The position numbers and the translations under genes are program-made. A DNA stretch of 64,000 bases. It comes from Deinococcus ruber. GTDB lineage: Bacteria; Deinococcota; Deinococci; Deinococcales; Deinococcaceae. The stretch's first letter is position 1; every line of letters starts with the position of its first letter. The stretch covers positions 1 to 64,000 of the forward strand of contig NZ_BMQL01000011.1 in NCBI RefSeq assembly GCF_014648095.1, given 5' to 3'. Shown in pieces: positions 43,045 to 50,751 of the stretch. The notes below the pieces were generated by a model. The model did not search any database and was not told where the DNA came from. It was given only the letters and a program-made list of their open reading frames with translations.

Positions 43045-43538
43045 ACCGGACTTGACCGCAGCCCTTCATAGCGCCCCAGAACTCGGCTGACATGCTGGAG
43101 GCCTGCAGCGCTGAAGTTGCCTTTGCTGACGTTGGTGGCACCGTCGTGGTAGGCGAGAATGGCGTAACTCCAGTTCTGGAAGCGCTGATACATGGCCCGC
43201 AGGTACAACGCGCCGCCGTAGAGATTCTGACGCTCGTCGAAGGGATCGCTTACCCCGACTTCACGGGCCGTGGCGGGCATCAACTGCGTCAGGCCCTGGG
43301 CACCGACACTGCTCACGGCGTCCTTGCAGTATCCGGACTCCTCCCAAGTCAGCGCTGTCAGCAGCAGTGGATCCAGTCCGGCATACCGAGCAGCTTCCTT
43401 GGTGAGCTGCCACTGGGGTTGGGTGATGCCTCCGCAGGCGCCCGCGAAGCCCCCTGTAACCGCGAGGAACGCGCTGATCATGCCAAGCTGCTGGCCACGG
43501 CGAAATCGCACTGACCTGTTCCTGAGTCTCAGACGCAT
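43011..43538 (-). CDS. VirB1-like lytic transglycosylase, 175 aa
   Basis: An SLT-type peptidoglycan-cleaving enzyme that opens the wall for the T4SS. An N-terminal signal/anchor (LGMISAFLAVTGGFAGACG) precedes the catalytic domain: LDPLLLTALTWEESGYCKDA with catalytic E67, then VGAQGLTQLMPATARE, NLYGGALYLRAMYQRF and the AYHDGATNV motif. Size matches VirB1. It lies between a small membrane protein and the ATPase. Confidence 0.9.
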   Translation of the reverse strand: MRLRLRNRSVRFRRGQQLGMISAFLAVTGGFAGACGGITQPQWQLTKEAARYAGLDPLLLTALTWEESGYCKDAVSSVGAQGLTQLMPATAREVGVSDPFDERQNLYGGALYLRAMYQRFQNWSYAILAYHDGATNVSKGNFSAAGLQHVSRVLGRYEGLRSSPVWNSKGGNPWR

Positions 43539-43539
43539 T

Positions 43540-43719
43540 TCATGCTCCGAGGCTCCTGCGCGTATGCCGCTGAATCAAATAGGCGCAGAGTGATCCCTGA
43601 AAACCAGCGCCGCCGAGCAGCGTTCCAGTCCCGTGGGCGACGATGGTGGAAAAGAGAGCGACCAGAAACCAGACGATCAGATTGGCGAGTAAGAGCCACT
43701 TCCAGGTAGATTCGTTCAT
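43540..43719 (-). CDS. small membrane protein, 59 aa
   Basis: One membrane helix (KWLLLANLIVWFLVALFSTIVA) is followed by a Gly-rich segment and a basic tail. It is a plausible accessory subunit of the T4SS. Its stop lies one base from the transglycosylase start. The ATG at 43719 was chosen over a longer frame that would translate a hairpin. Its leader contains a CCACCACCC-type hairpin similar to that before the 59156 gene. Confidence 0.6.
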   Translation of the reverse strand: MNESTWKWLLLANLIVWFLVALFSTIVAHGTGTLLGGAGFQGSLCAYLIQRHTRRSLGA

Positions 43720-43773
43720 GCGCGCAGTGTCACCGCTCGGGTGGTGGTCACAACAGTTCCCGAGGCCAAATGA

Positions 43774-43805
43774 CGGCGGCCCAGCTCGATTCAGCTGGGC
43801 CGCCG
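43774..43805 (-). terminator. hairpin after the PLD-like gene
   Basis: Thirteen-base perfect arms (CGGCGGCCCAGCT and complement) with a six-base loop lie just beyond the stop of the 43824 gene. It probably terminates or attenuates transcription within the T4SS operon. Confidence 0.65.
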
Positions 43806-43823
43806 GTGATGGTCTTTGACGCG

Positions 43824-44300
43824 TCAGCGTTTGATCTGATAGCGCAGCTTCAGGAGATCCAGTTTTGCTACGGCGGGATGGGCAGTCACGGCTTGTGCCC
43901 ATGCCAGCAGCGTGTTGGGCAGGACGGTTGTAATACGAGTTCCGATGCCGTCCTGCATCAGTCCGTTGCCACTGTACGCAGCCTGGCCATCGATGATCAC
44001 GAACGGTTGCCCGGTGTCCACCGCGAGGTACGAACGCACACCTGGAACATGTGCCAAGCGCAGCGTAAACCCCAGTGGATCCTGAACGCCGCGCACGCTG
44101 GTAATGAGGTAGACCCGCTTGCCTCTCAGAGCGGCCAGGCGCAATGCGTCTGCGACGTCAGGCTGTTCAGCGTACGGCAGGTAGGCGACGATCTCACGGC
44201 TGGCCTGTGCGACACTTCGTGCGATCTCAGCAGGACCCACATCCGTTGCAGATGCCATGCTGACCGTCAGAGAGAGCATGACAACAGCGGCGCGCTTCAT
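43824..44300 (-). CDS. PLD-like fold protein lacking the HKD motif, 158 aa
   Basis: An exported protein (signal MKRAAVVMLSLTVSMASA) whose sequence follows the phospholipase D/nuclease fold: EIVAYLPYAEQPDVADALRLAALRGKRVYLITSV, then a strand region QPFVIIDGQAAYSGNGL. At the expected HxK(x)4D position the sequence has FVIIDGQ, so the catalytic His and Lys are missing. It is probably a non-catalytic relative, of a kind often found beside conjugation genes. It overlaps the VirD4 gene by four bases. Confidence 0.75.
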   Translation of the reverse strand: MKRAAVVMLSLTVSMASATDVGPAEIARSVAQASREIVAYLPYAEQPDVADALRLAALRGKRVYLITSVRGVQDPLGFTLRLAHVPGVRSYLAVDTGQPFVIIDGQAAYSGNGLMQDGIGTRITTVLPNTLLAWAQAVTAHPAVAKLDLLKLRYQIKR

Positions 44301-46939
44301 TGCCCCTCCGCACGCGAAAACAGACGGGTTTTCTCGGCCATCTTTTTCTCAGCTTCTGCACCTTTCATCTGTTCGCGCTCCTCCTGAGCCAACATCGCAG
44401 ACCGAATCGCCTGTGCATCATTCACAGGAATATTCAGCCAACGGCTCCGGGTACCATTGCCATCCTGTGTCACAGTGAATGCAGGAACATTAGTGGGATA
44501 GATCGTACGGGCTTCACTGCGAACCAGTTTCAGCAGTTGTCCGTCCTGCTCCAGTCGCCCGACGGCCGGTGCTCGCTGGTCTTCAGGCAGCGCCTCTCGC
44601 AGCGGGTGCTGCTCAATCAAAGCGCCATTCTTCTCGAGATACGTCCAGATGGGATACAGCAGATGCATGTCCCGCAGACGCAACAGGGTTGCTGGACCGA
44701 GGACGGCGCGACCCCGCTCACTGACCCGGACTGTATGCGCACTAATCCGGTCAAGAAGTTTCGCAGCGACAAAGCTATCCGTATTGCCTTCTGCTTTCAA
44801 GGTCGTCAAGGTAAGGTCGATATGGCGGTCTGTCATTCCTGACAGCAGCACCTCAGCACCTGTTTCGAGAACTTCCTGCATCCAGTCCGTGAAGCGCGCG
44901 GCGATCTGCTCCGCACGGCTGTTGACTGTGGGAGGTTCCGCCGGGACGACCGCGAACCCGTTGAGCTCAGCCATATTTCTCGCCTGCTGGAGCGGCGTCA
45001 GCCGCGTGAAGATCCCCTGTTCGATCAAGCGGTTGCTGTATTCCGAGAGTGCCATTCCACTCGGCACGCGCTCCATCATCTCCCGGTAGAACCCGTGAAT
45101 CCAGTTCGCCGCACCTTTCTGGACAGCTGGATTCAGCACATGCTCAAAGGTGATGGGCGTGAACGCGCTGCGAATGGGCGCATGGTGCGGCGAGATGATC
45201 ACCGCTTCGCCAATGCTGAAACTCGGGAATTCCTCGACCGGCAACAGTGGTTGACTCTGGAGGGTCGAGGTGGTTGTCGTCCGCTGATCGCCTCCAAGAA
45301 GGGACTGACTGTTGCTGACACCACTGCTCGTGCGTGCGGCGGTGGTCATACCGATACGGTGTGAGATATCTTCGGCGTCCTTTCCCGACAGTCCGCGCGG
45401 AAAGACGATCCGGCGGGCAATGACGTTCTCACTGATCGCCTCCCAGTACTCGCGGCCATACACCAGTTGTCCCTGGGCATTGTTCTGAATGCCGAAAACG
45501 ATCGCAAACCTGTAACTGCGCATGGTGGCGCTGATTCGCATCAGATAGTTAATCCGTCCATAGGAGGGCTGCTCGTCCATCTGACACGTCGCCAGGTGCG
45601 GCAGCTTCCCGCCCGGACTGGACTTCGCCACACGAAAAACCGCCTGCACCATGCGCCGGAAAAACAGCCGAATCAGAATGGTGCCTGAACCGTCCAGCAT
45701 GTCTTCCTGATTCACCGCGAAGTAGATCAGTGTCGGTTTCCGAAAAGCGGTTTCCAGCACGATGGTTTCGTCGGGACTGCCGGCGGTGGTGGCACGCATC
45801 ACAGCAGGATTGAAAAACACCCGCAGCGCAGAAATAATGGCGGCCATACTATCCATGAAGTCTTTGTCGCCCCGGCTGAGCGCGCCGTACATGATGCGGC
45901 TGAGCATATCCAGTTCAGTGGGATCGCCGGCTTCATCTGGGTCGGTGATGCCTTTGACCCACTCCTTATGTTGCTCAAGGGTCATCAGCGCGATATCCAG
46001 CAGTGACTCCAGATTGCCTCCCCGCCGGGCATTCACGCGTGCCTGAGCGGCCAGCACCCGGCGCTGTGTCTGCTTGAAGTGTGCGCCTCGCTCCTCAATG
46101 AATTCGGGTGGTGGCATCACCGCGTCAGCAAACCGTAAGCCTTCCTCGAAGCTGCCAATGCTGTCGTCCATCGGCAGGCGCAGGCTATTGGCCTCGAACG
46201 GGGTATACAGCTGCACGTCGCGGCCCATGGCTTTCCAGTACCCCAGCATTTCCCGCAGGCCGCTGTCGCTCTGCGGCCATTTGGTATCGATCAGGATCAG
46301 TGTCTGGCCCAGGTGGGCCGCCAGCGCACCGTTCGCCTGGAAGAAGCCGGTCGTCTTGCCGGACCCGACGCCGCCCTGCACGATGGTGTTCTGGCACCAC
46401 GGTTCTCTGGGAAGCAGCAGGGGTGGAGGCGCAGTGATCAGCTTCGGTTTTCCTTTGTTGGGCTGCACTTCTGGAACGGTGATGAGCTGGCCCATATACC
46501 CGCTGTGTGGATCACTCTCCTTATTCGCCTCGACGGTGTAGGGCTGGATCGTCTCCTCGGTGGCCCACTGAGCACTGCCAGGGTTTTTCAGCGGCACTTC
46601 CTTTTCGCGGCTGTTCAGAAGCAAGGGCAGCAACAGCAGGAGAGGAAGGGGGAGCAGCAGCAGGTGCCACCACCCGAACCCCAGCCAGAACATCTTGAAG
46701 AACCACACATGACACGGCGTGAATTCGTAGCAGTTACTGATCAGGCCAATCATGTTCTCCGGCGAGAGGTTCACGCGGGCCGCGTAACCGCTGGTCCCGA
46801 GCCGGGTCCCCAGATCTGTCACCACTGGCAGAGCGTCCATGAGTCCATACACGAGCACGCCGATCAGGGCGACCCCGACCGCCCGCATGACGGTCGTGGC
46901 CTGGGTGGCGCCGGCCGGAATGGGTGTGGGGGCCGTCAT
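44297..46939 (-). CDS. virD4: VirD4/TraG-like type IV coupling protein, 880 aa
   Basis: The coupling ATPase that brings the DNA-protein substrate to the T4SS channel. Two N-terminal membrane segments (about 19-42 and 83-109) precede the motor. Walker A is G189-GVGSGKT in NTIVQGGVGSGKTTGFF; the ILIDTKWP strand and the later LATCQMDEQPS (Walker B region) follow. The all-alpha and C-terminal region extends to 880 residues, longer than typical VirD4 (about 650), with a helical tail. Overlaps VirB6 by four bases. Confidence 0.9.
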   Translation of the reverse strand: MTAPTPIPAGATQATTVMRAVGVALIGVLVYGLMDALPVVTDLGTRLGTSGYAARVNLSPENMIGLISNCYEFTPCHVWFFKMFWLGFGWWHLLLLPLPLLLLLPLLLNSREKEVPLKNPGSAQWATEETIQPYTVEANKESDPHSGYMGQLITVPEVQPNKGKPKLITAPPPLLLPREPWCQNTIVQGGVGSGKTTGFFQANGALAAHLGQTLILIDTKWPQSDSGLREMLGYWKAMGRDVQLYTPFEANSLRLPMDDSIGSFEEGLRFADAVMPPPEFIEERGAHFKQTQRRVLAAQARVNARRGGNLESLLDIALMTLEQHKEWVKGITDPDEAGDPTELDMLSRIMYGALSRGDKDFMDSMAAIISALRVFFNPAVMRATTAGSPDETIVLETAFRKPTLIYFAVNQEDMLDGSGTILIRLFFRRMVQAVFRVAKSSPGGKLPHLATCQMDEQPSYGRINYLMRISATMRSYRFAIVFGIQNNAQGQLVYGREYWEAISENVIARRIVFPRGLSGKDAEDISHRIGMTTAARTSSGVSNSQSLLGGDQRTTTTSTLQSQPLLPVEEFPSFSIGEAVIISPHHAPIRSAFTPITFEHVLNPAVQKGAANWIHGFYREMMERVPSGMALSEYSNRLIEQGIFTRLTPLQQARNMAELNGFAVVPAEPPTVNSRAEQIAARFTDWMQEVLETGAEVLLSGMTDRHIDLTLTTLKAEGNTDSFVAAKLLDRISAHTVRVSERGRAVLGPATLLRLRDMHLLYPIWTYLEKNGALIEQHPLREALPEDQRAPAVGRLEQDGQLLKLVRSEARTIYPTNVPAFTVTQDGNGTRSRWLNIPVNDAQAIRSAMLAQEEREQMKGAEAEKKMAEKTRLFSRAEGQ

Positions 46940-49482
46940 GTCACTTTCCTGGCGTTCAAGCGACTCGATACCCGTGGTGTCGGTTCATCCGGGAGGCTGC
47001 CCGCCGTGCTCCGCTGGGACGGGCGGGCACTGGCGGAACGATCAGCGGTTCCGCCAGGAGCTGGAGCCGTTGCACTCGTCTTGGTCGTTGTGGCATCTGA
47101 AGCGCTGCGCCCTGCAACATGTGGCTGCATGTTGATGCGGGCATCATTCGGAATGTTGGGCCGTCCGCTGACGGAAGGGCGCTCCAGCCCCGACTTCCCA
47201 CTGATCACGGTTCCCCTGCCGCTGGGGCCGCTGTTCATTCCACCTGGCGCCTGCTTGCCTGCTCCAGCACTGGCTTTGCTGCTGGAGGCGCTGCTGGGAT
47301 GTTGCTGCGTGACCTGCCGGGTCTGCTGTGTCGCTGGGACGCTCGCGGGTGTGACAGCCCCTGACCCCTGGGTGTTGACGCCTGCTGCCGGTCCTGTTGC
47401 AGGTGGCGTTGGGCGTGTCTGCTGATAGCCACCATTGTTGGCCGGGCCACTCGGCGCACTTGGCGTCGCTGGGGTGTTTGATGGTGCAGGAGTGCCGCTG
47501 CCGGACGCACTTGTCCCCACCTGGGTCTTCGTGACGGCAGGTGCTGCACTGGTTGCAGGAGCGGAGGGCGGTGTGAAGCGCGCCGCGCCTGCCTCAAAGG
47601 TGCTGGAGGCAGCAGGCCCTGTCGCTCGTTCCGCCCGCTGATCTGTTCCGGCGGCACTGGCGGCCCGGGCGGCCTGCTGACGTCCGACGCCCATCCCGAC
47701 CGATACGGCCATGCCACCGTTCTGCGCCAGATCTCTCACGTCCCCGGCTGTCCTTTTGGTACGGTCTACACTTCCCTGCACCCGTTCGGCGAGGCCACCT
47801 GCATTTTCACGGATGCCGCGCAGGCTGGGATCAGCGCGTTCCGCCGCTCCCCATGCGGCTCTGCCTGCCGCGCCTGCGACGGCAGCCGTTCCCTGCGCTG
47901 CCATCTGAAGACGGTTGCCACTCATGCCGCCGCGTGCAGACGCCACCACAGCGCCAAGCCGCTGTGCAGCGGACGGTGAACTGCCACCAGAGGTTGCCGC
48001 CGGAGGAATGACTTTCGGCGTGTCGTCCCCGCCACCCCCTCCGCCGCTGCTCCCACCTTCACTGCTGCTGCCTCCGGCAGAGGCTGCCCCACCTTCTGCA
48101 CCTGCGCTGCTGGCCGCACTGCCGCTGCCTGCCTTCTGTGCCCCGACGCCCATCGCCCGTTTGGCAATGCCGCCGGTGACGGCTTTGGTCGCGGCTGCCA
48201 ACCCGAGCGCCTCTCCGACTTTCCCGAGGGGATTGGCGCCCGTGCCGCTCGACTCGCCACCTCCACTGACGCCGAACATGCTGCTGACCATTGCTGGAAT
48301 CCTCCGCAGCTGTGACAGCCCGATTCCCAGCGTCACCATCATGCCGAGGATGATCTGGAAGATCCCGATCCACGAAGAACGCACGCCTTCCCAGGTTGCC
48401 GCGAAATCATTTTCGAAGTTAGAGACGTTACAGGCGGCTTCGTACCAATTGCAGGCCTGGTACTGCTGCGTGAACTGCTGAATGTCTGCCTCAAGGGTGA
48501 TGTTGTTGGCGGCCAGATTGCGGGACATCGACGCTGTCGGCTGACCGAACGCGATGTCGATGGTGATGCCCACCGCGAACGGCAGAATGACGGTCGAGAT
48601 CAGCGCCGCGAGAGTGGTGTTCAGCGTGGTTTTCAGAGCGCTGAAGTTTCCCGCAGCGGCAAAGGCAAAAGCAATAGAGAGCAGCAGGGCCGCCACAAGC
48701 ACGCCAAGCCCGGTCGCATAAACGATGGCCGCGAACACCGCGAACACGCCCAGCAGGGCAAAGTAGCCCACGTTGGTCCAGGCGCCGCCGCTGGTATCCG
48801 GCTTGTAGGCCGCCTTATCCTGAGCGATCAGCTGGTTGACCTGATCGGTGAGGTTGCTGGCGCTTCCGCCGCTGGTCGCGTTAATCTTCGCGGCCATCAG
48901 TTGCGTTTTCAACCGGTCGTACCGGCTGCTGTCGTACTGCAGCTGCGCGATGCTGGTGGCGATGTTCGTCAGATTCGCCACCACGCTGCTGGGCCCGGAA
49001 CTTCCGTTCACCAGGGCATTGCCAGCATCCGCAGACGCCACATACACCTGCGTCCACGCAGTGAACATATACCCGCGGATGTAATCCAGCGCGTTATCAG
49101 GCTTGTTCAGCGCCGCCTGCGACGTGATGCTTCCGAACACCAGGAAGGTCACACCATGCAGAATCATGCGGGTGCCGCGACTCTTCGGATCGGTGAAGAA
49201 TGGGATCACCACCTGGGTGAGGAACAACAGGAACATCACAGCCGCCGAAAGAGTATCCACCGCGTGGAAGACACCGTGCTCAGCGAACTCCGTCACCGTG
49301 TTGTTAAACCAGCACTGCGCGTCCGGAACGAACATCAGCGTATCGAAGCTGGTGTTCGAGACGTTCGGCGTGGTGCTGTGGACACCGCAGGTGGTGAAGG
49401 TGCTGTGGAGACCGGCAGCGCTGACCATGCCAGGACAGACGCTCAGCAGCAGCACCAAAACGAAACGGAAGAGGCGATGCAT
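46936..49482 (-). CDS. VirB6/TrbL-like membrane channel protein, 848 aa
   Basis: A polytopic protein with signal peptide (RFVLVLLLSVCPGMVSAAG) and five or more membrane segments between about 75 and 410, including YFALLGVFAVFAAIVYATGLGVLVAALLLSIAF. The last 430 residues are a low-complexity Ser/Ala/Gly/Pro and Arg region (GSGSAASSAGAEGGAASAGG), without membrane segments. This matches TrbL/VirB6 proteins, which form the inner-membrane channel, but the tail is unusually long. It overlaps VirD4 by four bases. Confidence 0.85.
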   Translation of the reverse strand: MHRLFRFVLVLLLSVCPGMVSAAGLHSTFTTCGVHSTTPNVSNTSFDTLMFVPDAQCWFNNTVTEFAEHGVFHAVDTLSAAVMFLLFLTQVVIPFFTDPKSRGTRMILHGVTFLVFGSITSQAALNKPDNALDYIRGYMFTAWTQVYVASADAGNALVNGSSGPSSVVANLTNIATSIAQLQYDSSRYDRLKTQLMAAKINATSGGSASNLTDQVNQLIAQDKAAYKPDTSGGAWTNVGYFALLGVFAVFAAIVYATGLGVLVAALLLSIAFAFAAAGNFSALKTTLNTTLAALISTVILPFAVGITIDIAFGQPTASMSRNLAANNITLEADIQQFTQQYQACNWYEAACNVSNFENDFAATWEGVRSSWIGIFQIILGMMVTLGIGLSQLRRIPAMVSSMFGVSGGGESSGTGANPLGKVGEALGLAAATKAVTGGIAKRAMGVGAQKAGSGSAASSAGAEGGAASAGGSSSEGGSSGGGGGGDDTPKVIPPAATSGGSSPSAAQRLGAVVASARGGMSGNRLQMAAQGTAAVAGAAGRAAWGAAERADPSLRGIRENAGGLAERVQGSVDRTKRTAGDVRDLAQNGGMAVSVGMGVGRQQAARAASAAGTDQRAERATGPAASSTFEAGAARFTPPSAPATSAAPAVTKTQVGTSASGSGTPAPSNTPATPSAPSGPANNGGYQQTRPTPPATGPAAGVNTQGSGAVTPASVPATQQTRQVTQQHPSSASSSKASAGAGKQAPGGMNSGPSGRGTVISGKSGLERPSVSGRPNIPNDARINMQPHVAGRSASDATTTKTSATAPAPGGTADRSASARPSQRSTAGSLPDEPTPRVSSRLNARKVT

Positions 49483-49485
49483 GGT

Positions 49486-50751
49486 CTACTTTTTGTTCCG
49501 CAGAACTGCGGCGAAGTCCGGCGCCTGGTTGGATTGAGGCGACAGGGTGTTTCCCAGGGCGGCCGTGGCAGATCTACCGATCTGCACTGTCGCGCGGTAC
49601 TGCGCGACATCCGCCGCGTCGTCGCTCTGCATATCCATCTCGTGCTTCATCGCCCGCGCAGAGGCCGCTTCGATGTTCGATTCCACCAGCTGGTCCAGAC
49701 TCTCGTTTGTCTGCACCGTCAGGGCCGACTGCTGTGTCAGCTGATCCGAAACATTGGCCAGGCCCGCAGCAGTCGCGTTCGCGACCTCGGTGGTGGCCGC
49801 CACGTTCACTTTGGCAGCGTCCTTCTCATTGGTGACGGTGCTTGCGGTGGTCGTGAGGATCATCGCATTCTGAGCAGTGCTGCCAGCCAGATCGGCAGCC
49901 CGTTTGTTACTTGCGGTCACGTCGTTCATCCGGGCCTGAGCATTGAGTTTGCGCATGGTCAGCGCTCGCAGGCTCTGGAGGCGCTTGACGCGCTCGCCGA
50001 TCGCGGCACTGATCTGCGGCATGTTGCTGTACTGACGCTGCTGGGCCATGGTGGCGTTGATCTGCGCATCGAACGTATCCGCGACCGCGTCGGCCACGGC
50101 CACCGGGTTGCCTTTCAGCTGCGCCGTGTTGATCAGACCTGCCTGTCCGGCCAGACCCGTCAGGGCATTCACGCTGTCCATCGCGTCGTCCAAGCTCCGG
50201 GCATTCATCAGGTTCCCCAGGGTCTTCTGGCCGTCCGACACCAGACGCATGTAATGCCCGATGGTCTTGGCGACCGCCATAATCGGCGCGAGGGTACTGG
50301 CCGCGCCTGAGAAGGCGTCCAGCACGTGGTTGATGGCGTCGGAAATACCGCCCAGCCCAGGAATCAGGGCCAAGATGCTGCTGGCGCTCTGCAGCAGGGC
50401 CACGCCGGTACTGACGGCCGGCATCACACTGCTGATCCCCCCGTTGCTGAAGCTCTCCAGCCCTGAGGCCAATGAATCGAAATCGAGGCCGCCTCCCCCG
50501 GCGGCGGGCAGCGCGACGTTCGACGTGGCGGCGGTGGTCACCGCATTCGGCATCGACTGGATCGCCTGGACCAGCGCGTTTGCAGCCGCAGTTGGGTCAA
50601 TGGGCGTGGGCGTTGCCGAAGTGGGTGTGTTCTGAACCTGAGCCTGACCTCCCGGGTTGCTGGCCCCAATCCCCGAAGCCGCCAGGCCCGAGGAACCGAA
50701 CAGCAGGACGGTACTCAGCAGCCATCCCTGCATGGAGTTAATCGTGCGCAT
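49486..50751 (-). CDS. VirB5/TrbJ-like exported coiled-coil protein, 421 aa
   Basis: A signal peptide (MQGWLLSTVLLFGSSGLAASG) is followed by a disordered N-part. A Gly-rich and hydrophobic region about 100-150 leads to a long helical, Ala/Gln/Asn-rich C-terminal part (MRKLNAQARMNDVTASNKRAADLAGSTAQ), typical of TrbJ and VirB5 pilus-tip proteins. The gene overlaps VirB4 by 14 bases and precedes VirB6, the standard order. Confidence 0.75.
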   Translation of the reverse strand: MRTINSMQGWLLSTVLLFGSSGLAASGIGASNPGGQAQVQNTPTSATPTPIDPTAAANALVQAIQSMPNAVTTAATSNVALPAAGGGGLDFDSLASGLESFSNGGISSVMPAVSTGVALLQSASSILALIPGLGGISDAINHVLDAFSGAASTLAPIMAVAKTIGHYMRLVSDGQKTLGNLMNARSLDDAMDSVNALTGLAGQAGLINTAQLKGNPVAVADAVADTFDAQINATMAQQRQYSNMPQISAAIGERVKRLQSLRALTMRKLNAQARMNDVTASNKRAADLAGSTAQNAMILTTTASTVTNEKDAAKVNVAATTEVANATAAGLANVSDQLTQQSALTVQTNESLDQLVESNIEAASARAMKHEMDMQSDDAADVAQYRATVQIGRSATAALGNTLSPQSNQAPDFAAVLRNKK

